This document shows, piece after piece, positions 1-12,300 of a DNA stretch of 64,000 bases. The DNA is taken from assembly GCA_030533445.1 (NCBI GenBank), contig CM060065.1, forward strand, positions 2,189,710 through 2,253,709. Reading direction: 5' to 3'. Position 1 is the first letter of the stretch. Each line of letters begins with the position of its first letter. The translations under genes were made by a program, and so were the position numbers. The notes beneath the pieces were generated by a model. That model ran no database searches. It saw nothing but the letters and a program-made list of their open reading frames with translations, and was not told where the DNA came from. This DNA comes from Cyprinodon diabolis (Eukaryota; Chordata; Actinopteri; Cyprinodontiformes; Cyprinodontidae).

Positions 1-291
1 TGTTAGTTTGACTCCTTCAACGTCTCCATCATCTCAGCTCTGTTAAGTCTTTGATAGGGTACACCTTGGTGTAAAACATCTCTATGCTTTGCAGGGCGCG
101 GCCATCAGGCTTTTAGCTAGCAGTTTACCTCACTGGACCTGCTCTGGTTCTGACTGGATAGAGCCGATCGGTCAAATGTATCATCAGTAGATTATTACAT
201 CCGTCTGTGACTTGATGGAGAAGCAGCAGCTCTCTGCTCTCTTTCACATCAATATCAACCTTTTGTTTCTGTGAATAACTCTCAATTCCAG
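1..291 (+). other. ano1 intron sequence at window start
   Basis: Non-coding DNA upstream of the first visible exon. I see no exon, promoter or repeat here that I can support. It ends in a CTCTCAATTCCAG acceptor. Confidence 0.5.
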
Positions 292-390
292 AGTAAATTC
301 CCAGGAATCGGCTTCCTTAAGATCCACGCTCCTTGGACCGTTTTGTGTAGAGAGGCCGAGATCATGAAGCTGAAGATGCCAACAAAGAAG
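292..390 (+). CDS. ano1: ano1 exon, N-terminal dimerisation domain
   Basis: 33 codons in phase 0, from [15 protein letters not shown] to KLKMPTKK, between acceptor CAG at 289-291 and donor GT at 391. This is the cytosolic N-terminal domain with the strongly conserved KIHAPW and LCREAE motifs. It is the first exon in the window, so upstream exons must lie before position 1. Confidence 0.93.
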
Positions 391-3300
391 GTATTTCATT
401 CACCAGGCCTTGATTCCATAAAAAATCTTATTTTCTTTACATTCACTTCAGTATTAATATCATCAATGAAGGCCTAATCGTAGAAAAGTTTGCAGGTATT
501 TAAACCAGTTAGAACTTGTTTGCACACATAAAGTGATATTGATGTTCAGTTCAGCAGATGGAGAACCAGCAACCTCTAATGAGCACACAGTAGAGACTGA
601 TGAATGGAGGACATGCAAATGGAAACGTTTACCACATGCAAAGCCTTTGGTTTAGTTTGATCTAATCAGAAAATCCAAAGCAGCCACAGTTTTTACATCT
701 TTTTTCAGTACTTAGCATTAAGCTGTTATATTTGTAGAAAACCCTCCTCCTAAAGGAGCCTGTTGCTGCAGTATACCGCATTAAGCTGTTAAATTTGCAG
801 CAATACCTCCTCCTAAATGAGCATGAATCAGCAGTATAGCGCATTAAGCTGTTAAATTTGCAGCAATACCTCCTCCTAAATGAGCATGAATCAGCAGTAT
901 AGCGCATTAAGCTGTTAAATTTGCAGCAATACCTCCTCCTAAATGAGCATGAATCAGCAGTATAGCGCATTAAGCTGTTAAATTTGCAGCAATACCTCCT
1001 CCTAAATGAGCATGAATCAGCAGTATAGCGCATTAAGCTGTTAAATTTGCAGCAATTCCTCCTTCTAAATGAGCATTCAACAGCAGTATATCCCATTAAG
1101 CTGTTGAATTTGCAGCAATTCCTCCTCCTAAATGAGCATGCGGCAGCAGTATACCACATTAAGCTGTTACATTTGCAGCAATTCCTCCTTCTAAATGAGC
1201 ATGCATCAGCAGTATACCACATTAAGCTGTTACATTTGCAGCAATTCCTATACCGCATTAAGCTGTTAAATTTGCAGCAATTCCTCCTTCTAAATGAGCA
1301 TTCAACAGCAGTATATCCCATTAAGCTGTTGAATTTGCAGCAATTCCTCCTCCTAAATGAGCATGCGGCAGCAGTATACCACATTAAGCTGTTACATTTG
1401 CAGCAATTCCTCCTTCTAAATGAGCATGCATCAGCAGTATACCACATTAAGCTGTTACATTTGCAGCAATTCCTATACCGCATTAAGCTGTTAAATTTGC
1501 AGCAATTCCTCCTTCTAAATGAGCATTCAACAGCAGTATATCCCATTAAGCTGTTGAATTTGCAGCAATTCCTCCTCCTAAATGAGCATGCGGCAGCAGT
1601 ATACCACATTAAGCTGTTACATTTGCAGCAATTCCTCCTTCTAAATGAGCATGCATCAGCAGTATACCACATTAAGCTGTTACATTTGCAGCAATTCCTA
1701 TACCGCATTAAGCTGTTAAATTTGCAGCAATTCCTCCTTCTAAATGAGCATTCAACAGCAGTATATCCCATTAAGCTGTTGAATTTGCAGCAATTCCTCC
1801 TCCTAAATGAGCATGCGGCAGCAGTATACCGCATTAAGCTGTTACATTTGCAGCAATTCCTCCTAAATAAAAGAATCTTCCTTCAGAAGTAACAGTTTTC
1901 TGTCTTTTTCGTAGGTGTATGAAGTCAAACCAAGCAGCAACATAGTGGAGAAAATCCGGCGGTTCATCCACAAAGTCACGGATCCGCTCCACCCCAAAGT
2001 GGGTCCCAAACGGCGGGAAGATGAGAAATCGCTCTCGCTTCCTTTTTCAAGGGAGAAGCAACATCTGTGAGTAGAACGTCTGTCCTTTCATCCTTTGATG
2101 GTAGAAGTGCTTGATAATCTCCGGCAGTTTAAAAGCAGAAAAGGCAGCCTGATGAATCTATAGGTTGTAGTTCTACAGGCGGTCTGGCTCTCTGCTCTGC
2201 TCTCTGAGGTCATCAGGGATTGACTCTTTGCTCCTTCTGATGGGAATGGAAGTTGACTGGAAGCTGCAGCATCACACTGGGCCTGAACACGTGAGAGGCT
2301 GCAGCTGAGTTTAGTTGAAGGATTTACACCATCACCTTCCTCTCCGCTCATCTATTTCATGGGGCATTGCTGAGACCAGCCTGGGAAATGCCTTATGTTA
2401 CCAAGAGGACATCAGAAAAATGTTTGTCTTATATAAACTGCTATCAAACAGAGTGTTTATGCAGGACAGCTGCTATAATGAAACAGTGAGGCTGTCAGAT
2501 AAAGATGATTCAGTCTGACTGCAGGATGCTTTCCTCCAGCAGACAAACTCCACTCTGACTCACTGAGGGCAGCCATGTTCTCCAAACAGTGACTGAGGGT
2601 TTAGCATTGAATGTGAGGACCACTTGTGAGGCGTCGTGACTTCATGGCGGCGTCTCTGCTTCTAACCAGCCCCAAAGGTTGTCCATCCGGCGCATAGAGC
2701 GGAGCGCTGCTGGGATGTATGGAGGAGAGAGTGGGCAGTGAGGAGCTAAATTTATCCTCTGACTAACAGCTGCCACATCTCTTCATGTGTTCTGGAGGCA
2801 CTATGGGACGGATCCCTGAGATCAGGCTGCTGGTTTAACCCAATCAGAGGGACCCTCCGTGTTCTTGGAGGGTTTCTCTTTTCTTGGATCAGTCAACAGT
2901 CAAATATCTATTATTATTAAGAATTAAGGTTGTTCATATGAACAATGAAGTCATTTTCAAACACCTGACTCTCCTGAAAATTGGGGCAGTTAAAGTTTAG
3001 GAAATCCCTTTGAACAGGAAGAAAGAAACCTCCAGCAGAACCAGGCTCAGTGTGAGCGGCCATCTGCTGAGGCCCACTGGGGTTCAAGGAGACAGAAGCA
3101 GACATAGAAAAAGAAGCATAGATACAAAAGGCAACTGTCAACCAGCTCCACAGGCGACCCCGTCCAGGAAACACACAGCCAGGCAGACGAGCTCCGAGCC
3201 AGCTCCCATGTCAGAGGATGAAGAGAGCACATCCAGTTAGTCACAGTCAGAGAAACAGGACTACACTGGAAAACAGGCCAAGCTCCAACATCTAGAAACA

Positions 3301-6300
3301 AAGGTGTTGATGGCAGCAGCACAGCTGATATTTCTCTCCAGGATGGAGTCACAGCCAAACAGGAACAGACCAGATGAAGCTACTATGAGAAAAAGCAGAG
3401 AGAGCAGAACGTTAGAGATTGAACTAACAGATTCTGCAGAGTGGGAGAATAGAGATAGAATGAAGCAGAGAGAGCATTGTTTCGACCACCTTCACCTCTT
3501 TTTGATGAGATCTCAGTGGAAAGGGTTTTTTTGTCCATCAGCAGGTTCAGTTTCCTTGGAGGAGCAGAGCAGCAGCAGAATGCAGTTAAGTAGCTCAGCT
3601 CATTTTTCCCACGTAGCATTCAAAAACGGAAATAAATTTCTGAAGCCGTTTCCACACCAAGACGATTCCCCAACCTTTGTGTGAATCACACCGAAGCTCG
3701 AGAAAACCCATTCAGTCAGGCAGACTTAGCACAGGCTGTGCGGAGAAATCTTTTTCTTTCATTTTTTTCAGCTACTTCTGCCCACAAACCAGCCTGGTTT
3801 ATAGATATTGAACCCCACTGCAATGTTATAACTGGATCTGGGCCTGCTGAAGGAGAAATATTCTCCAAAAGAAAGAAGACTTTGCAGTAGATGTAACCTT
3901 CCAAAGTTTCTTCTGGAAGAAACTGTTTTTTCCAGCTACAAAAGAAGAGGAAAAATCCTGGAAAAAAAAACCTTCTGGAAGAAACTTCCAAACCTGTCGA
4001 TCAGTTAATGTCTTTTGTAGTTTTGGGGGGGGAGTATAAACAGAGATATTGATGGATTTCACTCAGTCTGTACTTTATTTTATCTTCCCAAAGTGAGAGC
4101 AGTTCATCATTCGGCCCTTACTGCACGGTAATCAGCCCTGTTCTGCCTGAGCAGCGTTCGTTCCTCATTAGTTACAATAATGGAAAGCAGTCAGAGTCAA
4201 AACTATTACAGACACTTTGGTTAAACAGTAACATGTTAAGAATAAATTAATCTGTTTTGTGATGGGAGGAAGCTTTGTCTTGTCTTCAAACACCCTCACA
4301 CAGGGGAATCGTGGCCTTGCAGGTGAAACAGGCTGAGCGGAAACGTTTATAGTGAGTAAATAGATTAAATTACTGTATGAAAAAATAGAAACAAAACTTT
4401 CTGACCAAACGTTAGACCGATGAGCTGAGACGTCTGCTCTGCTTTGGGAGGCTCTGCGTCCCTGCGGACTCCTCTCCCTGTTTCCGTGGAGACGATGCAG
4501 CTCTCTGTGAACATTAAAATGTCCTCCAGCAAATTTATGCAGACTTCGGTTTTTTGTGGAATTCTGATGCATTGATCAACCTCTTAGTGGTTTTTTTGTC
4601 ATGTGTAGAACCATTATGTATATTTAGAAATAAGGAAACATTAAAGTTAGAAACTATATTAAAATATTATAACATGTAATGTTTGCTATAGAGAGATTAA
4701 TCCTCAGATCACCCAGGATTGTTTCTATGTGGCTGTTATTTCTAGGCCCCGCCCCCATCACTGTGCTGTGATGATGTTCTCTCTCCAATCTTTTTTTCTG
4801 GGTTGTTTTTGCAGTAAATGAGGTTCTTTCCTTTTTTCTCTCCCCCAGTTTTGACTTGTCTGACAGAGACCAGTTCTTTGACACCAAGACGAGGAGCTAC
4901 ATTGTAAGTATTCAGCAGAACGGCTGTTAGGAGATGATGATGATCATGTTAAACTCTTCCGTCACAGAGATGAACATCAACTGTCTGCGCTCACAGATAA
5001 ACACACCCGCCCACACAGGACTAGTCTGTGCCTCACTAGTCAATCTGCAGACTGACCTAAATCTGATGAATGTTGTGTTCAGGATCCCAGTCAGGCTGAT
5101 TAGAACCAGTGGAAACGCTCAGATCTGACTTCAAGCTACATTCAGTAGTGGTCCTGAATCACATCTCTTATTTATTGTCTCCTCAGCATTTATTTCTTGT
5201 TTCTCCAAGAAGCAAACAATCATCCACTGCGACCAGGTTTCAGTGTTTATTATTTTACTGACTTTACTTTCTTGTATCTGCAGGTTTCTGAAGTCCTGAA
5301 GAGGATAAAATGCACCAGAGCCAACTACTCTATGGGTAAAGTCTGTCTGAGATACCAGCACAGATATGATGAAATATGTGACATTCTTTGGTGGTTTGTT
5401 AAAAGCTAAGGTCGGCGCGCAGCTAGAAGCATTGGAATTCTGTCACATATATTTTATATCTGCGCAGCTTAATGAATTAAAACAGACTCGGTTAAAGAAA
5501 CGCCTTCATTTTAAAGCTGCGTCTGATTATTTAGAAAATGTATTAATCTGTTGATTGTTTTTTTAATTGGAAATCAGATAGTTTCACGTTTTAAGATACA
5601 GTAATGCCTTCATTGGGTCACAGCTTTCTGCTTCAACCCTCTAAGGACAGCGGCAGCGGCTTTTTTCTGCTTTTAAAGGGGGGGGGGGACGCGGGTCAGA
5701 CGAGATCGGAGAAAATGGAGCACTAAGAAGATTTTTCCTTATGAAATGAAACCAGATGAAACTAAAACTTTTAGAGCTGAGAAGTTTTAGGTAGAGCAGA
5801 TTAATAGAAGAATTTTTTTTTTAAATCTGAAATGTAAAATGTTAATATTTTTAAAATCTGTCAGCTAAAGGCACGTTTTACAGTCTCTATCTTCAGTTAA
5901 CGATTATCGATTATGAAATTAGTTGACGATTATTTCGATAATCGATTAATCAGGATTCTTTCAAAGGAAAATAGATCTTTTTTGGCGTTTTTTCTCAACC
6001 AGCTGTTGTAGATGTTGCAGGTTGTTTAGTCTACGACTGACTGGACACACTTAAAGTCAAAACATAAATAATATATATTTTTTTTTTTTTAAAGATAAAA
6101 ACTTAGTTTTGGCCCTGCCCAGGGTTAAATATTTAATGCAAAGTGATAATTGTTTAACTGTTGATGATGCAATATTGATTTCATGTAATTTTGCATTAAA
6201 ATCATGCAGCAGGAGATAAAATGTGGTTCTGGGTTATTATGATTCAAACAGGCTCATTTTTAACATAAATATTCTACATTTAGTGACTCCACAGCAGTGC

Positions 6301-9300
6301 TCTGATTAAAGGCTAGTAAAACCCATCTCTGTTTGCTGGTGTCAGGCAGAAAGCACTGTTGGAGCTAGCTGTGCTGTGATGGCCATGGATGGAGTCACCA
6401 CCTCAGCTCCACTGTAGCCTCAGGTTCTTTTCTGAATGTCTTAAAAATGCATCGATATCATCTCAGATGTGTAGCAGGAGGTGAAAGTGCAGGTAGCGCC
6501 ATTAGTAGGTTCTTGATAACAATCCATCTAGCTCTAACACCAGCTCATGTTCTCTCTCTCACCTGGGGGAGGCGCTGTAGGCATGACTGTTAGCAGCGAT
6601 TCACTTTAGGCTTTCACTGAACAATCAATTTGGGAACAAAATAAAAACTCGTCTTCAAAATGTTCCAAGCACAGAAGAGAGGCTGTGGAGTGCTCCATCT
6701 TCTCCCGATCTCGTCTGACCCGCTCCCCCCCTTTAAAAGCAGCTCAGGATCCTTAGGAAACTGAAAAGAAGTCGCCGCCGTTCTTAGAGGGTTGAAGCAG
6801 AAAGCTGTGACCCAATGTGAAGGCATAGCTGTATCCTAAAACAACAACATAAAACATATACTTGTGAAAAAATAATTTTGAAACATGTTTTAGAGATTTT
6901 AAAGCCCCATTTGAAAGACATGTGACTGAGTTTTAGCCATTTCTATGAATAGGTGAACATGAGCAGGTGTCCGTTGGGCCCTGTACCGGGCCCGCCGGGG
7001 TTGAGGGGTTAGGCTCTCTGTGGGTTTGGCTCTGGATGTTCCTGCTGAGTGTGTGTTTGTTTATTTACCTGGTTTCATGCTAATCCTGGTGATCATGCTT
7101 CCTACAGGGATCACCAGTCTGCTAGCCAACGATGTTTACACGTCTGGTTACCCCCTGCATGATGTGAGTACCAACAGCTCATTTCATCCTTTATGATCCC
7201 TTCTGGAGGCCCTCGGCCATCACTTCCAACAACCACTGGAAAAAGATGAGGCTGTCTGGGATCAGGTGGACAGATGTTCTTATGTGCCTCCTTGATTCAG
7301 CAGCACATTTCTATAATGTTATCATGTATCCTTTCATAATCCATAATCCCCCCCCCCCCCCCCCCCCCGCTTTGCAAGTTGCATCTAAAATAATCCAAAA
7401 ACATCCCCTAATAAAAATTTTTTTAAATGCATGAAGCAGAGCCTCTGTACCCCTTACTCTCTAATGTTTTAGAAATGATCTGTTTTTATATCCTCAGATT
7501 TGAACATTTTTGCAAATACATTTTTTTGCTAAAGTTAATTGGTTCATTGATTATCAGAAACTCTTCTAAAGTCGCAAAGATGCTGCGCTAAAGAGACTAG
7601 CTGTCGGATCATACTCTGCTCTCAAGAGCCTCACATTCTTCACAAATAACGATAAACGGCGAGTTCTAGGCTACTACTACTGGGTTTTAGGCAACCAATG
7701 TACAACGCCCCTGATCTACCGTAACCGGATTACCTTTATGGGATGGTATGAGTAAAATGGGATTACCTTTATGGGATGGTATGAGTAAAATAGGATTACC
7801 TTTATGGGATGGTATGAGTAAAATGGGATTACATTTATGGGATGGTATGAGTAAAATGGGATTACCTTTATGGGTTGGTATGAGTAAAATGGGATTACCT
7901 TTATGGGTTGGAATGAGTAAAATGGGATTACCTTTATGGGATGGTATGAGTAAAATGGGATTACCTTTATGGGATGGTATGAGTAAAATGGGATTACCTT
8001 TATGGGATGGTATGAGTAAAATGGGATAACCTTTATGGGATGGTATGAGTAAAATGGGATTACCTTTATGGGTTGGAATGAGTAAAATGGGATTACCTTT
8101 ATGGGTTGGAATGAGTAAAATGGGATTACCTTTATGGGATGGTATGAGTAAAATGGGATTACCTTTATGGGATGGTATGACTAAAATGGGATTACCTTTA
8201 TGGGTTGGTATGAGTAAAATGGGATTACCTTTATGGGTTGGAATGAGTAAAATGGGATTACCTTTATGGGTTGGTATGAGTAAAATGGGATTACCTTTAT
8301 GGGTTGGTATGAGTAAAATGGGATTACCTTTATGGGTTGGAATGAGTAAAATGGGATTACCTTTATGGGTTGGTATGAGTAAAATGGGATTACCTTTATG
8401 GGATGGTATGAGTAAAATGGGATTACCTTTATGGGATGGTATGAGTAAAATGGGATTACCTTTATGGGATGGTATGAGTAAAATGGGATTACCTTTATGG
8501 GATGGTATGAGTAAAATGGGATTATCTTTATGGGATGGTATGAGTAAAATGGGATTACCTTTATGGGATGGTATGAGTAAAATGGGATTACCTTTATGGG
8601 TTGGAATGAGTAAAATGGGATTACCTTTATGGGTTGGAATGAGTAAAATGGGATTACCTTTATGGGTTGGTATGAGTAAAATGGGATTACCTTTATGGGA
8701 TGGTATGAGTAAAATGGGATTACCTTTATGGGATGGTATGAGTAAAATGGGATTACCTTTATGGGATGGTATGAGTAAAATGGGATTACCTTTATGGGAT
8801 GGTATGAGTAAAATAGGATTACCTTTATGGGATGGTATGAGTAAAATGGGATTATCTTTATGGGATGGTATGAGTAAAATGGGATTACCTTTATGGGATG
8901 GTATGAGTAAAATGGGATTACCTTTATCGGTTGGTATGAGTAAAATGGGATTACCTTTATGGGTTGGTATGAGTAAAATGGGATTACCTTTATGGGTTGG
9001 AATGAGTAAAATGGGATTACCTTTATGGGTTGGTATGAGTAAAATGGCATTACCTTTATGGGTTGGAATGAGTAAAATGGGATTACCTTCATGGGATGGT
9101 ATGAGTAAAATGGGATTACCTTTATGGGATGGTATGAGTAAAATGGGATTACCTTTATGGGATGGTATGAGTAAAATGGGATTACCTTTATGGGATGGTA
9201 TGAGTAAAATGGGATAACCTTTATGGGATGGTATGAGTAAAATGGGATTACCTTTATGGGTTGGAATGAGTAAAATGGGATTACCTTTATGGGTTGGTAT

Positions 9301-12300
9301 GAGTAAAATGGGATTACCTTTATGGGATGGTATGAGTAAAACGGGATTACCTTTATGGGTTGGAATGAGTAAAACGGGATTACCTTTATGGGTTGGTATG
9401 AGTAAAATGGGATTACCTTTATGGGATGGTATGAGTAAAATGGGATTACCTTTATGGGATGGTATGAGTAAAATGGGATTACCTTTATGGGATGGTATGA
9501 GTAAAATGGGATTACCTTTATGGGATGGTATGAGTAAAATGGGATTACCTTTATGGGATGGTATGAGTAAAATGGGATAACCTTTATGGGATGGTATGAG
9601 TAAAATGGGATTACCTTTATGGGATGGTATGAGTAAAATGGGATTACCTTTATGGGTTGGTATGAGTAAAGTGGGATTCCAGAATAAGTCCAACAGTTGA
9701 ACTCATAGGAAGAAAGCAAACGGCCCAGTCCGCACCAAATATCATGTGTCACTAGATATTATTATAAGAAACAAAGCTAACAATACATGGAGAGCTGTTT
9801 CTACAGTTAAGTAGTCGGACATTAGGAGCAATATTTATGGTTATTTAGCGTGTTTTAAGAGGAAAAATAAGGGGGTTATTTTTTTCCAAGTAATTTTCCC
9901 ACTATGTCATTCATTCATTTATAAAAAAAATCTTACTTTGTTGAATAAAGATTTAGTTAAATATTTAGTTTGTTAAATAAATATTTAGCTCCGAACTAAA
10001 TATTTATTTAACAAACTAAATACTTAGCTCGCTTGGTGCTAGCTAAGTATTTAGCAACGATGGAAATTCACTTGCCGTAAAGCGGATACAACCCCTGCCG
10101 CATCTTCATCACACTGACAGGAAATAAGTTAATTTATGAAAAATAATTAATCAATTCCTAAATGAAAGGTCCTATTTGAAATGGGTTTTATTTGACCGTA
10201 TACATTAGTTTTAAGAAAGGAGCAAATGTTTAATGTGGTGTTAACCTGCACCACAGAGCTACAGTCACACACGGGGCATCACTGTGTTGCCATAGCAACG
10301 ACTGCTTTCCCTTTCTGCTGGAGGGGAGAAGCCGTCCCCCTTCATCGAGAGTGACAGTGATAGTGTAGGCTTAGTGCTAAGGGGTAGTTTGGGATTCAGC
10401 CGACGACAAAGCGACTAAACTGAAACCAGTTTCTCGTCTGGAGCCGTAGGAGTTGAATAAATATTCCCAGGCTTTTACTTTGATTGTTCATTTCTGCTTT
10501 TCGGCATTTGCTAAACATTCTGAGATTTAACACAAACTTTCTCTCTTACAGGGAGACATTGAGGGGGCTAATGCAGAGCCTAATGACAGGAAGGTAAGTG
10601 GAACATTTACACATCTGGCCGATGAAGCTGGTCTGTCAGACCAGCATACACATAGTCAGTACCATTTATCCCGAAAGTTATTCCCTTTAGTTTTCTATGA
10701 AAAACAGACTTTAAACTGTGGAAGCTCATTGGTAGAGTTCTCTTATGACAGAAAGAAGGACACCTACACACGATTTACATCATTTTGTCCTCCGGCGGGG
10801 GGAAACATTCATTTACTATTAGAATTCCTACAGCTGTCTTAAACGCTTCATAAGTTCAGTGCTGCATCGCCAGACATCTCAGTTTCCCCCCAAAATGGCA
10901 AACACGTACAAAGATTCATATGTGACCTCCAGCATGCGTTATTTCTGTGTCCGGTCCTCTGCATATTCTGTGTTGCTAAGAATAAGGCCTTAATATATGT
11001 TTGCACAGTGTAAAAACTATAAAACACCGTCAAAACTACCTCAACAGACGTGTATCCCTTAAGTCATGTACAAAAAAACTATTTAATGACTTTTTGGTGT
11101 TTTTTTTGAAGCGTATGCCAAACTGACCTTTAAATAGTTTTTTGTACATGACTAAAGGGTTACACGCCCACTGCAGTAGTTTAAAGTCTATTTTTGGTTG
11201 AAAACTAAAGGGATGAATGCAAATCTGACATCTTGCGCATGCATATTGGCTACGGATATGCTGATCTGATGGGGTATGCTGATCTGATCTGATGGGGTAT
11301 GCTGATCTGATGGGGCATGCTGATCTGATCTGATGGGGTATTCTGATCTGATGGGGTATGCTGATCTGATGGGGCATTCTGATCTGATGGGGCATGCTGA
11401 TCTGATCTGATGGGGTATGCTGATCTGATGGGGCATGCTGATCTGATCTGATGGGGTATGCTGATCTGATCTGATGGGGTATGCTGATCTGATGGGGTAT
11501 GCTGATCTGATGGGGCATGCCGATCTGATCTGATGGGGTATGCCGATCTGATCTGATGGGGTATGCTGATCTGATGGGGCATGCCAATCTGATCTGATGG
11601 GGTATGCCGATCTGATCTGATGGGGTATGCTGATCTGATGGGGCATGCCGATCTGATCTGATGGGGTATGCCGATCTGATCTGATGGGGTATGCTGATCT
11701 GATGGGGCATGCCAATCTGATCTGATGGGGTATGCCGATCTGATGGGGCATGCTGATCTGATGGGGTATGCTGATCTGATCTGATGGGGTATGCTGATCT
11801 GATGGGGTATGCTGATCTGATGGGGCATGCTGATCTGATCTGATGGGGTATGCTGATCTGATCTGATGGGGTATGCTGATCTGATGGGGCATGCTGATCT
11901 GATCTGATGGGGCATGCTGATCTGATCTGATGGGGTATGCTGATCTGATCTGATGGGGTATGCTGATCTGATCTGATGGGGTATGCTGATCTGATGGGGC
12001 ATGCTGATCTGATCTGATGGGGTATGCTGATCTGATGGGGTATGCTGATCTGATGGGGCATGCTGATCTGATCTGATGGGGTATGCTGATCTGATGGGGT
12101 ATGCTGATCTGATCTGATGGGGTATGCTGATCTGATGGGGTATGCTGATATGATCTGATGGGGTATGCTGATCTGATGGGGCACGCTGATCTGATCTGAT
12201 GGAGTATGCTGATCTGATGGGGTATGCTGATCTGATGGGGCACGCTGATCTGATCTGATGGAGTATGCTGATCTGATGGGGTATGCTGATCTGATGGGGT

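Noticed and set aside
662..1892. Long open frames of 390 codons (minus) and 281 codons (plus)
   Set aside because: They are read through a 63-bp tandem repeat whose length is a multiple of three. Both strands are open and flanks show no gene structure.
4168..4572. 134-codon minus-strand frame
   Set aside because: No domain or homology recognised, in an intron on the opposite strand, and of a length expected by chance.
7687..9752. Open frames of 668 and 523 codons (minus) and 390 codons (plus) with 11-residue repeats
   Set aside because: They are periodicity artefacts of a 33-bp minisatellite inside an ano1 intron, with no consistent start or conserved flanking domain.
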